From the NCBI GenBank assembly GCA_013360985.1, contig JABWAM010000113.1, positions 1 to 7,722 of the forward strand: DNA of 7,722 nt, in the 5' to 3' direction. The position numbers and the translations under genes were made by a program. Below, piece by piece: positions 1-5,825 of the stretch. The stretch's first letter is position 1, and each line of letters opens with the position of its first letter. Under the pieces are notes generated by a model. That model was given only the letters and a program-made list of their open reading frames with translations, was not told where the DNA came from and did no database searches. The stretch comes from Verrucomicrobiia bacterium (lineage in GTDB: Bacteria > Verrucomicrobiota > Verrucomicrobiia > JABWAM01).

Positions 1-384
1 CCTCCGCCGCAAGCGCAACCGGCCCCGCTTCCGCGCCATCTCGCGCCGGAGCCTTCGCGGCCTCCCCGAAAAAAGGCGCGGCCCGTCCCGCCTCCGATGG
101 CCGACGACGCGACGTCTCCCGAAGGCCCGTGGACGCCGGTTCTCGCCGAAGCCGCGCCGGACCTTCGCGCCGAAATCGGACGCGGCCTTGAGGCGCTGCA
201 TGCGGAGATGCAAGCGCCCCACACCGAGCTTCGCGAGGTCGCTCCGCCCTCGGCCGTCGAGAGCGCTCCCGCGACGGCTGTCTCCCGTTTTGATTTCGCG
301 GCTTTCCGCACCCCGGACAGCGTCCGCCGCGCCGTGCTCTTCTCCGAGATCCTCAGCCCGCCGCGGTCGCTGAAGCCCTGGTGA
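1..384 (+). CDS. C-terminal part of a proline-rich protein of unknown function
   Basis: The frame is open from the first base of the window to the TGA at 382-384, so the gene begins upstream. An ATG at 97 lies inside the open frame and need not be the start. The visible 127 residues start with a proline/alanine/arginine-rich, probably disordered stretch (about residues 1-45, with a basic RKKAR patch). A short, probably helical segment follows (DLRAEIGRGLEALHAEMQ), then an alanine/proline linker, and a compact tail reading FDFAAFRTPDSVRRAVLFSEIL followed by PPRSLKPW. A tail ending in SEIL-x-PP looks like a conserved short C-terminal motif, but I cannot assign a family. The stop overlaps the GTG start of the next gene (GTGA), which implies one transcript and coupled translation. 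No function is proposed. Confidence 0.6.
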   Translation, partial: PPPQAQPAPLPRHLAPEPSRPPRKKARPVPPPMADDATSPEGPWTPVLAEAAPDLRAEIGRGLEALHAEMQAPHTELREVAPPSAVESAPATAVSRFDFAAFRTPDSVRRAVLFSEILSPPRSLKPW

Positions 385-1091
385 GCGCGAAACGGCCAAC
401 CGTCGGCGTCGTGTCCACGCACGGCGAGGACCGCTGCGCGAACTATTTGCGCGCCCTGGCGCAGCACGGCGGCGCTTCGCTGATCCTGAAACCCGGAACC
501 GCGCCGGAACTCGATCTCGTCCACGCCCTGCTCCTCACGGGAGGCGGGGATCTCGCGGAAGCGCATTACACGCATCCCCCCGACGCCGAAGAGCGCGCGA
601 CGCTCGGCAAGATCGAGCCAGAGCGCGACGAGTTCGAGTTTCGTCTGCTGGCTTGGGCCGCCGAACGCGAGATCCCCGTGCTCGGCATCTGCCGCGGCAT
701 GCAAACGATGGGCGCCTTCGCCGGCGGCCGCCTGATCCCCGATCTCCCGATCTGGAGATCGCGGACGCGCGGCGTCCCGACGGTTCCCCACCGAGGAAAC
801 GGAGGCGACGCGACCCACGAGATCGAAGTGACGCCCGACAGCCGCCTCGCGCGCGCATTCGGGAAAGGGGGACGCGCGCTCGTGAACAGCTCGCATCATC
901 AGGCCTTGCTCGCGCCGCCAACGGGATGGCGGGTCGGAGCGACTTCGGCGGACGGCATCCTCGAAGCCATCGAAGCCCCGCGCCGCGCGTTCTGGCTCGG
1001 CGTCCAGTTCCATCCCGAGCGCATGGCGTGCAATCCCGCGGCGGCGGCGGCGATCTTCACCGCCTTCCTCCGTGCGGCGCGGCAGACCTGA
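381..1091 (+). CDS. class I glutamine amidotransferase-like gamma-glutamyl hydrolase (peptidase C26 family)
   Basis: This 236-residue protein has the layout of the C26 family, which includes PuuD-type gamma-glutamyl-GABA hydrolases that cleave a gamma-glutamyl amide bond through a Cys-His-Glu triad. The visible signatures are LLLTGGGDL (about 50-58), the nucleophile elbow GICRGMQ with Cys104, the VNSSHHQAL segment around residue 170, and the FHPE motif giving His211 and Glu213. The length is close to the roughly 240-250 residues usual for the family. The GTG start at 381 is the natural choice: it overlaps the upstream TGA and is followed directly by the first beta strand (PTVGVVST). The exact substrate is not readable. 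No polyamine or GABA genes are nearby, so a puuD role is unproven. A likely terminator follows the stop at 1106-1130. Confidence 0.88.
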   Translation: MSAKRPTVGVVSTHGEDRCANYLRALAQHGGASLILKPGTAPELDLVHALLLTGGGDLAEAHYTHPPDAEERATLGKIEPERDEFEFRLLAWAAEREIPVLGICRGMQTMGAFAGGRLIPDLPIWRSRTRGVPTVPHRGNGGDATHEIEVTPDSRLARAFGKGGRALVNSSHHQALLAPPTGWRVGATSADGILEAIEAPRRAFWLGVQFHPERMACNPAAAAAIFTAFLRAARQT

Positions 1092-1105
1092 TCCTCGCGT
1101 CTCGC

Positions 1106-1130
1106 CGACGGAGACGATCCCGTCGTTTTT
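1106..1130 (+). terminator. probable intrinsic terminator after the C26 hydrolase gene
   Basis: A perfect 6-bp stem, CGACGG (1106-1111) with CCGTCG (1120-1125), encloses an 8-base loop and is followed at once by five T residues (1126-1130). It sits 14 bases after the hydrolase stop and before parA, so it would end the upstream transcript. The short stem and short T run make it a moderate candidate. Confidence 0.55.
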
Positions 1131-1152
1131 GCTCGCCCGATTCGGCCGGTTT

Positions 1153-1167
1153 CGCGAAGAATTCGCG
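1153..1167. promoter_or_regulatory. small inverted repeat upstream of parA
   Basis: CGCGAA (1153-1158) and TTCGCG (1162-1167) form an inverted repeat with a 3-base centre, 29 bases before the parA ATG. It could be an operator or autoregulatory site for ParA. In DNA this rich in CG words such a repeat can arise by chance. It does not match the parS consensus. Confidence 0.2.
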
Positions 1168-1196
1168 CCGCAATCTTCCGACGCCGACCCTTCGAT

Positions 1197-1958
1197 ATGA
1201 AAATCCTCGCGATCGCGAACCAGAAAGGCGGCGTGGGGAAGACCACCACCGCCGTCAACCTCGGCGTCTGCCTCGCCGAAGCGGGGCGCCACGTGCTCCT
1301 TGTGGATATGGACCCACAAGCGAACGCCACGAGCGGCCTCGGCGTCGCCAAGGCGCGCGGGGCGAGCGTCTGCGGGGCGATGCTGGGAAACGAGCCGCTC
1401 GCGCAACGCATCATGCCAACCGCGATTCCCAATCTCTTCCTCGTGCCCGCAGAGAGCGATCTCGCCATCGCTGAAATTCACGTCGCGCGATGCGACGATT
1501 ACCTCGTCCGCCTGCGCGCGGCGCTCGCCCCGTTGCAAACGCCCGCAACCTTCGACTTCATCCTCCTCGACTGCCCTCCCTCGATCGGCCTGCTCATGAT
1601 GAATGCCTTGGCCGCCGCCGACCGCCTCCTGCTGCCGGTCCAATGCGAATACTACGCCTTGGAAGGCGTCACCGTCATCCTCGGGCTCATCGAGCAAATC
1701 CGCCAATCCTGCGGAGGCGATTTGGCGATCGAGGGGGTGCTCCTGACGATGTTCGACGCGCGCACCAATCTCGCCGACCAGGTGGCCGCGCAGATCCGTC
1801 AGCATTTCGGCGACCTCGTCTACCGCACGGTAATCCCGCGGACCATCCGCCTCGGCGAAGCCCCGAGTCACGGTCAGCCGATCACCCGTTTCGATCCTCT
1901 CGGGACGGGCGCGCGCGCCTACCGCCAGCTCGCCCGCGAATTTCTCTCCCGTCAGTGA
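1197..1958 (+). CDS. parA: ParA/Soj family chromosome-partitioning ATPase
   Basis: This 253-residue P-loop ATPase is of the ParA/MinD class. It has the deviant Walker A KGGVGKTT at residues 10-17 (signature Lys10 and Lys15), the A-prime strand VLLVDMDPQAN (33-43), and Walker B FILLDCPPS with Asp125. The C-terminal half has the ParA-like segments YYALEGV, VLLTMFDARTNLADQV and TVIPRTIRLGEAPSHGQPI. ParA proteins dimerise on ATP, coat DNA nonspecifically and are driven off by ParB, which moves origins or other cargo. There is no N-terminal helix-turn-helix extension, so this is the short Soj type. The ATG at 1197 is six codons before the KGGVGKTT region, the usual position, but no Shine-Dalgarno is visible. 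No ParB gene follows: the stop overlaps the convergent cyclase gene by 7 bases. It may act with a ParB encoded elsewhere or position another cargo. Confidence 0.92.
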   Translation: MKILAIANQKGGVGKTTTAVNLGVCLAEAGRHVLLVDMDPQANATSGLGVAKARGASVCGAMLGNEPLAQRIMPTAIPNLFLVPAESDLAIAEIHVARCDDYLVRLRAALAPLQTPATFDFILLDCPPSIGLLMMNALAAADRLLLPVQCEYYALEGVTVILGLIEQIRQSCGGDLAIEGVLLTMFDARTNLADQVAAQIRQHFGDLVYRTVIPRTIRLGEAPSHGQPITRFDPLGTGARAYRQLAREFLSRQ

Positions 1959-2911
1959 GGCGCTTCTGCCGTCGACTCCGTCGGTTTGATGGAAAAGACG
2001 CGGACATCGCGCGCTTTGCCGCGAACCTTTTGCGGGCCGAGGTCTTCGAACGCGAAGGCGTCTCCCGCGGCCTTGCGCACCTCTTCGCTGAGGAGCAACG
2101 GCCTCTGGATCTCCTTGCAGAGCTTCTCGAGGCGGAAGGCCACGTTCACGCTGTCGCCCACGGCGGTGAAATCGCGGCGGGCGTCCACCCCGATGTTTCC
2201 GAGAATCGCCTGTCCGCAGTTGATCCCGCAGCCGATGCGGAAGCGCAGCAACGACGAGGTTTCCGCGGCAAGCTCGGAGTCGAACTTCTCCGCTAAGGCG
2301 AGCAGATCCTGCGCGGCTTGGAGCGGGCCGACAACATGCCGGCGGTCTCCCTCAGTGCGCGCCTTGAGCCAGAAGGCCATGACGGCGTCCCCGATGAACT
2401 TGTCCACGCTCCCCCCATGGCGCTCGATCACGTCCTGGGCCTGTTGAAACCAGCGCCCCACCACGCGCGACAAAACCTCCGCGGAAAGTTTTTCCGACAT
2501 CGTGGTGTAGCCGCGGATGTCCACGACGAGGATTGAAACGGTCTCCGAGGTAAAGGCCACCTCGGTGCGCATATCGCCTTGAGCTTCCTCCGGAGCCCTC
2601 TCCGTGGGCGCCGCCGCCTCGGCGGATTCGAATCGCAGCGTGCCGCTCGCCACCTGGATCACGTCTCCGTTCTTCAGCGTGCACGGGATGGTCACCCGCC
2701 GCCCGTTCAGCAGCGTCCCGTTCGAGCTGCCCAAGTCGAGCAGGCAATAGGCGTGATCTCCTTGCAGGCGGATCACCGCGTGATTGCGCGAGGCGCGTCC
2801 GTCGGGCAGCACGAGGTCGTTATTCGAGCCGCGACCAATCGAAAAGATCGCGCCCAACGGAATGACTCTTTCCGGTTGGCCTTCGATCTGAAGCGTGACT
2901 TGGGCGCTCAT
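1952..2911 (-). CDS. FHA-domain class III adenylate (nucleotide) cyclase
   Basis: This 319-residue soluble protein has two domains. Residues about 1-95 form a forkhead-associated phosphothreonine-binding domain, with the set SIGRGSNNDLVL (24-35), SRNH (41-44) and GSSNGTLLNG (61-70). A linker of about 25 residues follows, then a class III cyclase catalytic domain (about 120-319). Metal-binding aspartates are Asp131 (VVDIRGYT) and Asp175 (KFIGDAVMAFW). Lys171 and Thr249 (DFTAVGD) occupy the purine-specifying positions in the Lys/Thr combination known from bacterial adenylate cyclases. Asn256 and Arg260 (SVNVAFRLE) fill the transition-state positions, so it is predicted to be active and to make cAMP from ATP. 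It has no signal peptide or membrane segment. It lies 13 bases after the peroxiredoxin stop and probably shares its transcript. A kinase that would create an FHA ligand is not present here. The 3' end overlaps parA by 7 bases. Confidence 0.93.
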   Translation of the reverse strand: MSAQVTLQIEGQPERVIPLGAIFSIGRGSNNDLVLPDGRASRNHAVIRLQGDHAYCLLDLGSSNGTLLNGRRVTIPCTLKNGDVIQVASGTLRFESAEAAAPTERAPEEAQGDMRTEVAFTSETVSILVVDIRGYTTMSEKLSAEVLSRVVGRWFQQAQDVIERHGGSVDKFIGDAVMAFWLKARTEGDRRHVVGPLQAAQDLLALAEKFDSELAAETSSLLRFRIGCGINCGQAILGNIGVDARRDFTAVGDSVNVAFRLEKLCKEIQRPLLLSEEVRKAAGDAFAFEDLGPQKVRGKARDVRVFSIKPTESTAEAPH

Positions 2912-2924
2912 GCCCCGAAGGGCC

Positions 2925-3506
2925 TCAGCCGAAATAGTTTTGCAGCCCGTCGGCCGTCGGCTTCATGGCCTTTTCGCCCTTTTTCCAGTTCGCGGGGCAG
3001 ACCTCCCCGTGCTGCTCGTAGAACTGGAGCGCGTCCACCATCCGCAGCGCCTCCTCCACGCTCCGTCCGAGCGGCAGATCGTTGACCACCTGGTGGCGCA
3101 CGATCCCCTCCTTGTCGATGAGAAACAGCCCGCGGTAGGCGGCGCCGAGATCCTCGACCAACACGTCGTAATCGCGGCTGATCCGCTTGTTGAAATCGCT
3201 CACGATCGGATACTCGACCCCCTGAATTCCGCCGGTTTTCTTCGGGGTATTGAGCCAGGCCGCATGACTGAACGCGCTGTCCGTGGAGACCGCGATCACC
3301 TGGACGTTCCGCTCGCGAAACTCTTTCATGTGGTGCTGAAAGGCGTGGAGCTCCGTCGGGCAGACGAACGTAAAATCGAACGGATAAAAGAAGATCAACA
3401 CGTATCGCCCGCGAAAATCGCTGAGCCGAAAATGCTTTTCAACCTTCCCGGCGACGACAGCTTCGGCGGTGAAGTCGGGCGCGGGTTTGCCTACGAGAAC
3501 AGCCAT
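2925..3506 (-). CDS. typical 2-Cys peroxiredoxin (AhpC/Prx1 type)
   Basis: This 193-residue thiol peroxidase reduces hydrogen peroxide, organic hydroperoxides and peroxynitrite. The peroxidatic cysteine is Cys49 in DFTFVCPTE, and the resolving cysteine is Cys170 in GEVCPANW. Together they form the intersubunit disulfide of the typical 2-Cys class, normally reduced by thioredoxin or AhpF. Thioredoxin-fold strands and the VIAVSTDSAFSHAAWLNTP segment are as expected, and the length is normal. The C terminus ends in NYFG, and a GGIQG stretch sits where GG-type loop motifs occur, so it resembles peroxiredoxins prone to hyperoxidation. The ATG at 3506 precedes the conserved VGKPAPDF start; no strong Shine-Dalgarno is seen. 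It is the first gene of a likely two-gene unit with the FHA cyclase. The 281 bases upstream carry the repeats described separately. No AhpF, OxyR or PerR gene is adjacent. Confidence 0.95.
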   Translation of the reverse strand: MAVLVGKPAPDFTAEAVVAGKVEKHFRLSDFRGRYVLIFFYPFDFTFVCPTELHAFQHHMKEFRERNVQVIAVSTDSAFSHAAWLNTPKKTGGIQGVEYPIVSDFNKRISRDYDVLVEDLGAAYRGLFLIDKEGIVRHQVVNDLPLGRSVEEALRMVDALQFYEQHGEVCPANWKKGEKAMKPTADGLQNYFG

Positions 3507-3573
3507 GGGGGGTTCTTTCTTTCGGAGAGTGGTTGCGTCCGCGCGGGCGCTTTGCGAGCGTCGCGCGCTTCCG

Positions 3574-3611
3574 CCAAAACCTAAAGATCATTCCAAAAAC
3601 CTCCAAGATCA
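3574..3611. repeat. imperfect tandem direct repeat upstream of the peroxiredoxin gene
   Basis: Two near-identical units lie head to tail: CCAAAACCTAAAGATCA (3574-3590) and CCAAAAACCTCCAAGATCA (3593-3611), separated by TT. They share CCAAAA, CCT and AAGATCA and differ by one inserted A and a short substitution. The AAGATCA blocks are 21 bp apart, two helical turns. The array sits 68-105 bases upstream of the peroxiredoxin ATG in a stretch that is AT-richer than its surroundings. This is where a regulator would be expected to bind. Confidence 0.5.
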
Positions 3612-3633
3612 AGCGGTTTCTTGGTCTTTGATC
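3603..3633. promoter_or_regulatory. overlapping inverted repeats upstream of the peroxiredoxin gene
   Basis: CCAAGA (3603-3608) pairs with TCTTGG (3619-3624), and GATCAA (3607-3612) pairs with TTGATC (3628-3633). Both overlap the distal unit of the tandem repeat. The minus-strand TTGATC at 3612-3607 could also serve as a -35-like hexamer, but no convincing -10 lies 17 bases beyond it. Read as an operator or promoter region this is inference only. Confidence 0.3.
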
Positions 3634-3739
3634 CTCGAAGGCCTCGGGAAACCATCCGCGATCGAGAAATGAGCGACGCCTTCCCCACGTTTCGTGTTGA
3701 AGCCGCGGCCGCGGCGCCGCGCGTCTTCGTCTCTCCCTG

Positions 3740-3759
3740 AAAATTGGAGGGCGGCCCTC
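3740..3759 (-). terminator. weak hairpin with T run after the PHP gene
   Basis: On the minus strand, GAGGG (3759-3755), a 3-base loop and CCCTC (3751-3747) form a 5-bp G+C-only stem. CAA and four T residues follow. It begins 28 bases after the PHP stop, so it may end the release-factor/PHP transcript before the peroxiredoxin promoter region. The T run is short and offset from the stem. Confidence 0.3.
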
Positions 3760-3787
3760 TTGTCCGCCATCGTTTCGCGGCGGCTCG

Positions 3788-4600
3788 CTATGATTCCTCG
3801 CCCGAAATCATTTCGTGATAACGCTGACGCCAATAGCCGCGCCACTTCGAGCGAAAGAAGCGGACGTTGTAGCGCACATTGAGCGGGAGGCTGACGGTCC
3901 ACTTGAGGTAGTTGATCCGCCGGTGAATCGGGCGCTGGAGGACAACGGGACGGGTAAGACGCTGGCGGAGACAATGGAGAAACCAGTCCGGTTTCGAGAA
4001 ATCCACGGCGGCGGGCACCGCCGTTGCGCCGAAGCCGACGGTGAAAGGATAATGGCTGTCGCTCGCCCCAAGCGCGGCGATCCGAAAACGCCGCCCGAAG
4101 GAGAAGGCGTTGTGGAAGCGGCGGTTGTCGCGGTAAATCCAGGAATTGTATTCCTCCACTCCATCCACCTCGCCGAGATATCGGGCGCCGAGAGGATAGA
4201 ACGGTCCGAAAGGGTGCGGGACGCATGCGAGCCCGCCGAGGTCGCGAATGCGGCGGATGGCGGAGCGGGGCTCCAGATAGTGGATCGTTCCCTCGTCGAG
4301 GCGCAGGGCGCGCGCGACGCGGCGCGGAGGCATGTCGTGCGCGAAATAGGCGAGGAGATGCCCTTCCGCCGTGGAAATCTCCACGCCGAACGCCGTGGCG
4401 ATTCCCCATCGCCGCGCCGCGGCGAGCGAAGGATCCCAGTGGCGCACCGTGTCGTGATCGGTGATCACTAGCCCGCGCAACCCCTGCTCCTTCGCCTGGA
4501 GAAACATCCGCCGCGGCGAAGAGAGTCCGTCGGAGAGGCGCGAGTGAACGTGCGGATCCACGAGGACCTCGTCGGCGCGGAGATGTCGGGGGAGACGCAT
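3788..4600 (-). CDS. PHP-domain metal-dependent phosphoesterase
   Basis: This 270-residue protein belongs to the PHP superfamily, hydrolases that use a trinuclear metal centre on phosphoesters. The metal ligands are visible in order: HVHSRLSDG (His17, His19, Asp24), TDHD (47-50, with His49), GVEIST (Glu74), VPHPFGP (His129) and GASDSH (Asp181, His183). Residues about 225-270 form a basic, aromatic tail (LKWTVSLPLNVRYNVR) without an assigned role. Relatives include 3',5'-bisnucleotide phosphatases of the RNase AM/YciV type and histidinol phosphatases; the substrate here cannot be read. The frame is open further upstream, but that extension is a shadow of the preceding gene. The ATG at 4600 follows GGTGAT and comes one base after the release-factor-like stop, so the two are translationally coupled. 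No polymerase domain is fused. Confidence 0.85.
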   Translation of the reverse strand: MRLPRHLRADEVLVDPHVHSRLSDGLSSPRRMFLQAKEQGLRGLVITDHDTVRHWDPSLAAARRWGIATAFGVEISTAEGHLLAYFAHDMPPRRVARALRLDEGTIHYLEPRSAIRRIRDLGGLACVPHPFGPFYPLGARYLGEVDGVEEYNSWIYRDNRRFHNAFSFGRRFRIAALGASDSHYPFTVGFGATAVPAAVDFSKPDWFLHCLRQRLTRPVVLQRPIHRRINYLKWTVSLPLNVRYNVRFFRSKWRGYWRQRYHEMISGEES

Positions 4601-4601
4601 A

Positions 4602-5012
4602 TCACCACTCGACGCGCGCGCGTTGCGATTTGCGCTCGGACTGACGGCGCTTTCCTTCGAGCATCCGTTCCTTGGCGCGACGGGAGCGGCGGCGTTTCCG
4701 CCGGCGAATTTTTTCCGCGGCATCGCGCGCGGCGGCGACGAAACCGCGCCGGCGCTCCTCGATGCGATCAAGGAGGAGGCGGCGCGCGAGGAAACGGTTG
4801 AGCGCCTGCGAACGCGACGCCTCGCAGCGCACGCGGATTCCGGTCGGACGATGGAAAAGGGCGACGGCGGAGGAGGTCTTGTTGAGTTTTTGGCCGCCGC
4901 GGCCGCCGGCGCGCATAAATCCCTCCTCGATCTCCTCCTCGCGCACGCCGAGCGCGAGCATGCGCCGGTGGAGGGCGTCCTGCTTCCGCGGGGTGACCGG
5001 AAAGGCGCGCAT
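4602..5012 (-). CDS. release-factor-like protein with GGQ motif (RF-1 domain, possible ribosome rescue)
   Basis: This 136-residue protein has only the peptidyl-tRNA hydrolysis domain of class I release factors. The GGQ motif is at 39-41 in FMRAGGRGGQKLNKTSSAV. HRPTGIRVRC and SRSQALNRFLARRLL follow, a pattern shared with small release-factor-like proteins such as ArfB/YaeJ and mitochondrial MTRFR. There is no codon-recognition domain. The last 45 residues or so are extremely Arg/Lys-rich, as in ArfB-type proteins, whose basic tail occupies the empty mRNA channel of stalled ribosomes. A ribosome-rescue role is therefore likely but inferred. The N-terminal segment (MRAFPVTPRKQDALHRRM) looks native. 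The ATG at 5012 follows GGAAAATC. A longer reading of the frame adds sequence that belongs to the divergent nitroreductase gene. It is coupled to the PHP gene by a one-base gap. Confidence 0.85.
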   Translation of the reverse strand: MRAFPVTPRKQDALHRRMLALGVREEEIEEGFMRAGGRGGQKLNKTSSAVALFHRPTGIRVRCEASRSQALNRFLARRLLLDRIEERRRGFVAAARDAAEKIRRRKRRRSRRAKERMLEGKRRQSERKSQRARVEW

Positions 5013-5079
5013 GATTTTCCGTTGGCTTCGAAATAGGTTTGACGCAAGGCGCGGAAGACACAACCCTTTTCCCGTTTTC

Positions 5080-5610
5080 ATGGATGCGCTCGAAGCCATC
5101 GTCACCCGACGCAGCCTCCGGGCTTGGGAGGATCGCCCGATCTCCGGGCCGCTCCTCCGCCAGACGCTCGCGGCGGCGATGCAGGCGCCCTCGGCCGGCA
5201 ACGCGCAACCGTGGCATTTTGTGATCGTCGAGGAGGCCGAGCGGCTCGGCGAGTTGGTCCGGGCCTTTCATCCCGGAGGCGATCTGGGGCGGCCGCCGGC
5301 GGCCGTCGTCGTTTGCGGCGATCCGACTCTCGAAAAGTTTCAGGGGTTTTGGCCGCTGGACTGCGCCGCGGCGACGGAAAATCTGCTGCTCGCGGCGCAC
5401 GCGCTGGGGCTCGGCGCGGTCTGGGTGGCGGCTTATCCGATCGCCGAACGCGAACAGAAACTGCGCGCCATGCTGGGCATTCCCGCCCATGTGGTCCCGT
5501 TCGCGTTCGTGCCGCTGGGTTGGCCTGCGGAATCGAAGCCGGGCGAAGATCGTTATCAGGAGGCGCGCGTGCATCGAGGACGTTGGGGGCGGCTCGCCCT
5601 TGTGGCTTGA
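5080..5610 (+). CDS. nitroreductase-family FMN oxidoreductase
   Basis: This 176-residue protein is a short member of the nitroreductase superfamily, FMN-dependent homodimers that use NAD(P)H to reduce nitro compounds, quinones or other substrates. The visible hallmarks are VTRRSLR near the N terminus (8-14, FMN phosphate contact), APSAGNAQPWHFVIV (36-50), the central helix and strand LDCAAATENLLLAAHALGLGAVW (93-115), and VPLGWPAE (144-151), a typical C-terminal active-site segment. The length fits the 165-180-residue subgroup. The ATG at 5080 is chosen because the family starts immediately with such a helix. The frame is open upstream, but that stretch is a shadow of the divergent gene. No Shine-Dalgarno precedes it. 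It shares a 67-base divergent region with the release-factor-like gene. The physiological substrate is unknown. Confidence 0.92.
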   Translation: MDALEAIVTRRSLRAWEDRPISGPLLRQTLAAAMQAPSAGNAQPWHFVIVEEAERLGELVRAFHPGGDLGRPPAAVVVCGDPTLEKFQGFWPLDCAAATENLLLAAHALGLGAVWVAAYPIAEREQKLRAMLGIPAHVVPFAFVPLGWPAESKPGEDRYQEARVHRGRWGRLALVA

Positions 5611-5611
5611 G

Positions 5612-5818
5612 ATGAAACGCCTTTGCGGATCTCCTTCCGACTTCGGCCGAGACCCGTTGATCCGACGGATCGTCCGGGAGGGCATCCGCATCCAGCATCG
5701 TTTTCGCGCGAAACCGCATCTCGCGCGCACCGGGCGAGGTTGGCTGAAGAGCGAAGGGGTCGCCCCCCTGCGCCGCCTCAAAGCCCGATTTCGCCGACGC
5801 ACCGCCCTCGGGGCCTGA
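5612..5818 (+). CDS. possible small basic protein, unknown
   Basis: A 68-residue frame opens with an ATG one base after the nitroreductase stop and ends seven bases before the next gene. It would fit a three-gene unit and fills an otherwise empty 215-base gap. The product is strongly basic (many Arg) with one plausible helix (DPLIRRIVREGIRIQHRF) and little hydrophobic core. I recognise no domain. Arginine-rich translation is also what any frame of such GC-rich DNA gives, and a competing plus frame (5623-5829) and several minus frames are open across the same bases. It could equally be untranslated spacer. Confidence 0.35.
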   Translation: MKRLCGSPSDFGRDPLIRRIVREGIRIQHRFRAKPHLARTGRGWLKSEGVAPLRRLKARFRRRTALGA

Positions 5819-5825
5819 AACATTC

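Noticed and set aside
653..1474. A long plus frame (273 codons) spanning the C26 gene and the start of parA
   Set aside because: It is extremely Arg-rich and crosses the intergenic region and terminator hairpin. It is a shadow of two well-supported genes.
3669..3740. A 23-residue plus-strand ORF (MSDAFPTFRVEA...) in the intergenic region
   Set aside because: It is very short, with only a weak GAG before the ATG and an alanine run. Nothing separates it from chance.
3609..3770. A 53-residue minus-strand frame (MADKRAALQFSG...) beginning 17 bases after the PHP stop
   Set aside because: It has no Shine-Dalgarno, low complexity and no recognisable features. It runs through the hairpin at 3740-3759 and ends inside the repeat region.
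3609..4409. A long minus-strand frame of 266 codons overlapping the PHP gene
   Set aside because: It is Arg/Pro-rich with no recognisable motif and lies out of frame with the PHP gene, whose metal ligands are all present. It is a GC-rich shadow.
4601..5047. Upstream extension of the PHP frame to 5047
   Set aside because: The extra residues are Arg/Ser/Ala-rich and lie over the release-factor-like gene in another frame. The PHP domain begins right after the ATG at 4600.
5013..5079. Promoter hexamers in the 67-base divergent region
   Set aside because: No -35/-10 pair with acceptable spacing could be picked by eye on either strand.
5013..5201. Upstream extension of the release-factor-like frame to 5201
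   Set aside because: It would overlap the start of the divergent nitroreductase gene, whose N-terminal RRSLR motif is intact. The ATG at 5012 gives a normal length.
4768..5823. A 351-codon minus frame opposite the nitroreductase gene
   Set aside because: Its composition is dominated by Arg, Pro and Ala, no motif is visible, and it overlaps real genes on both strands.
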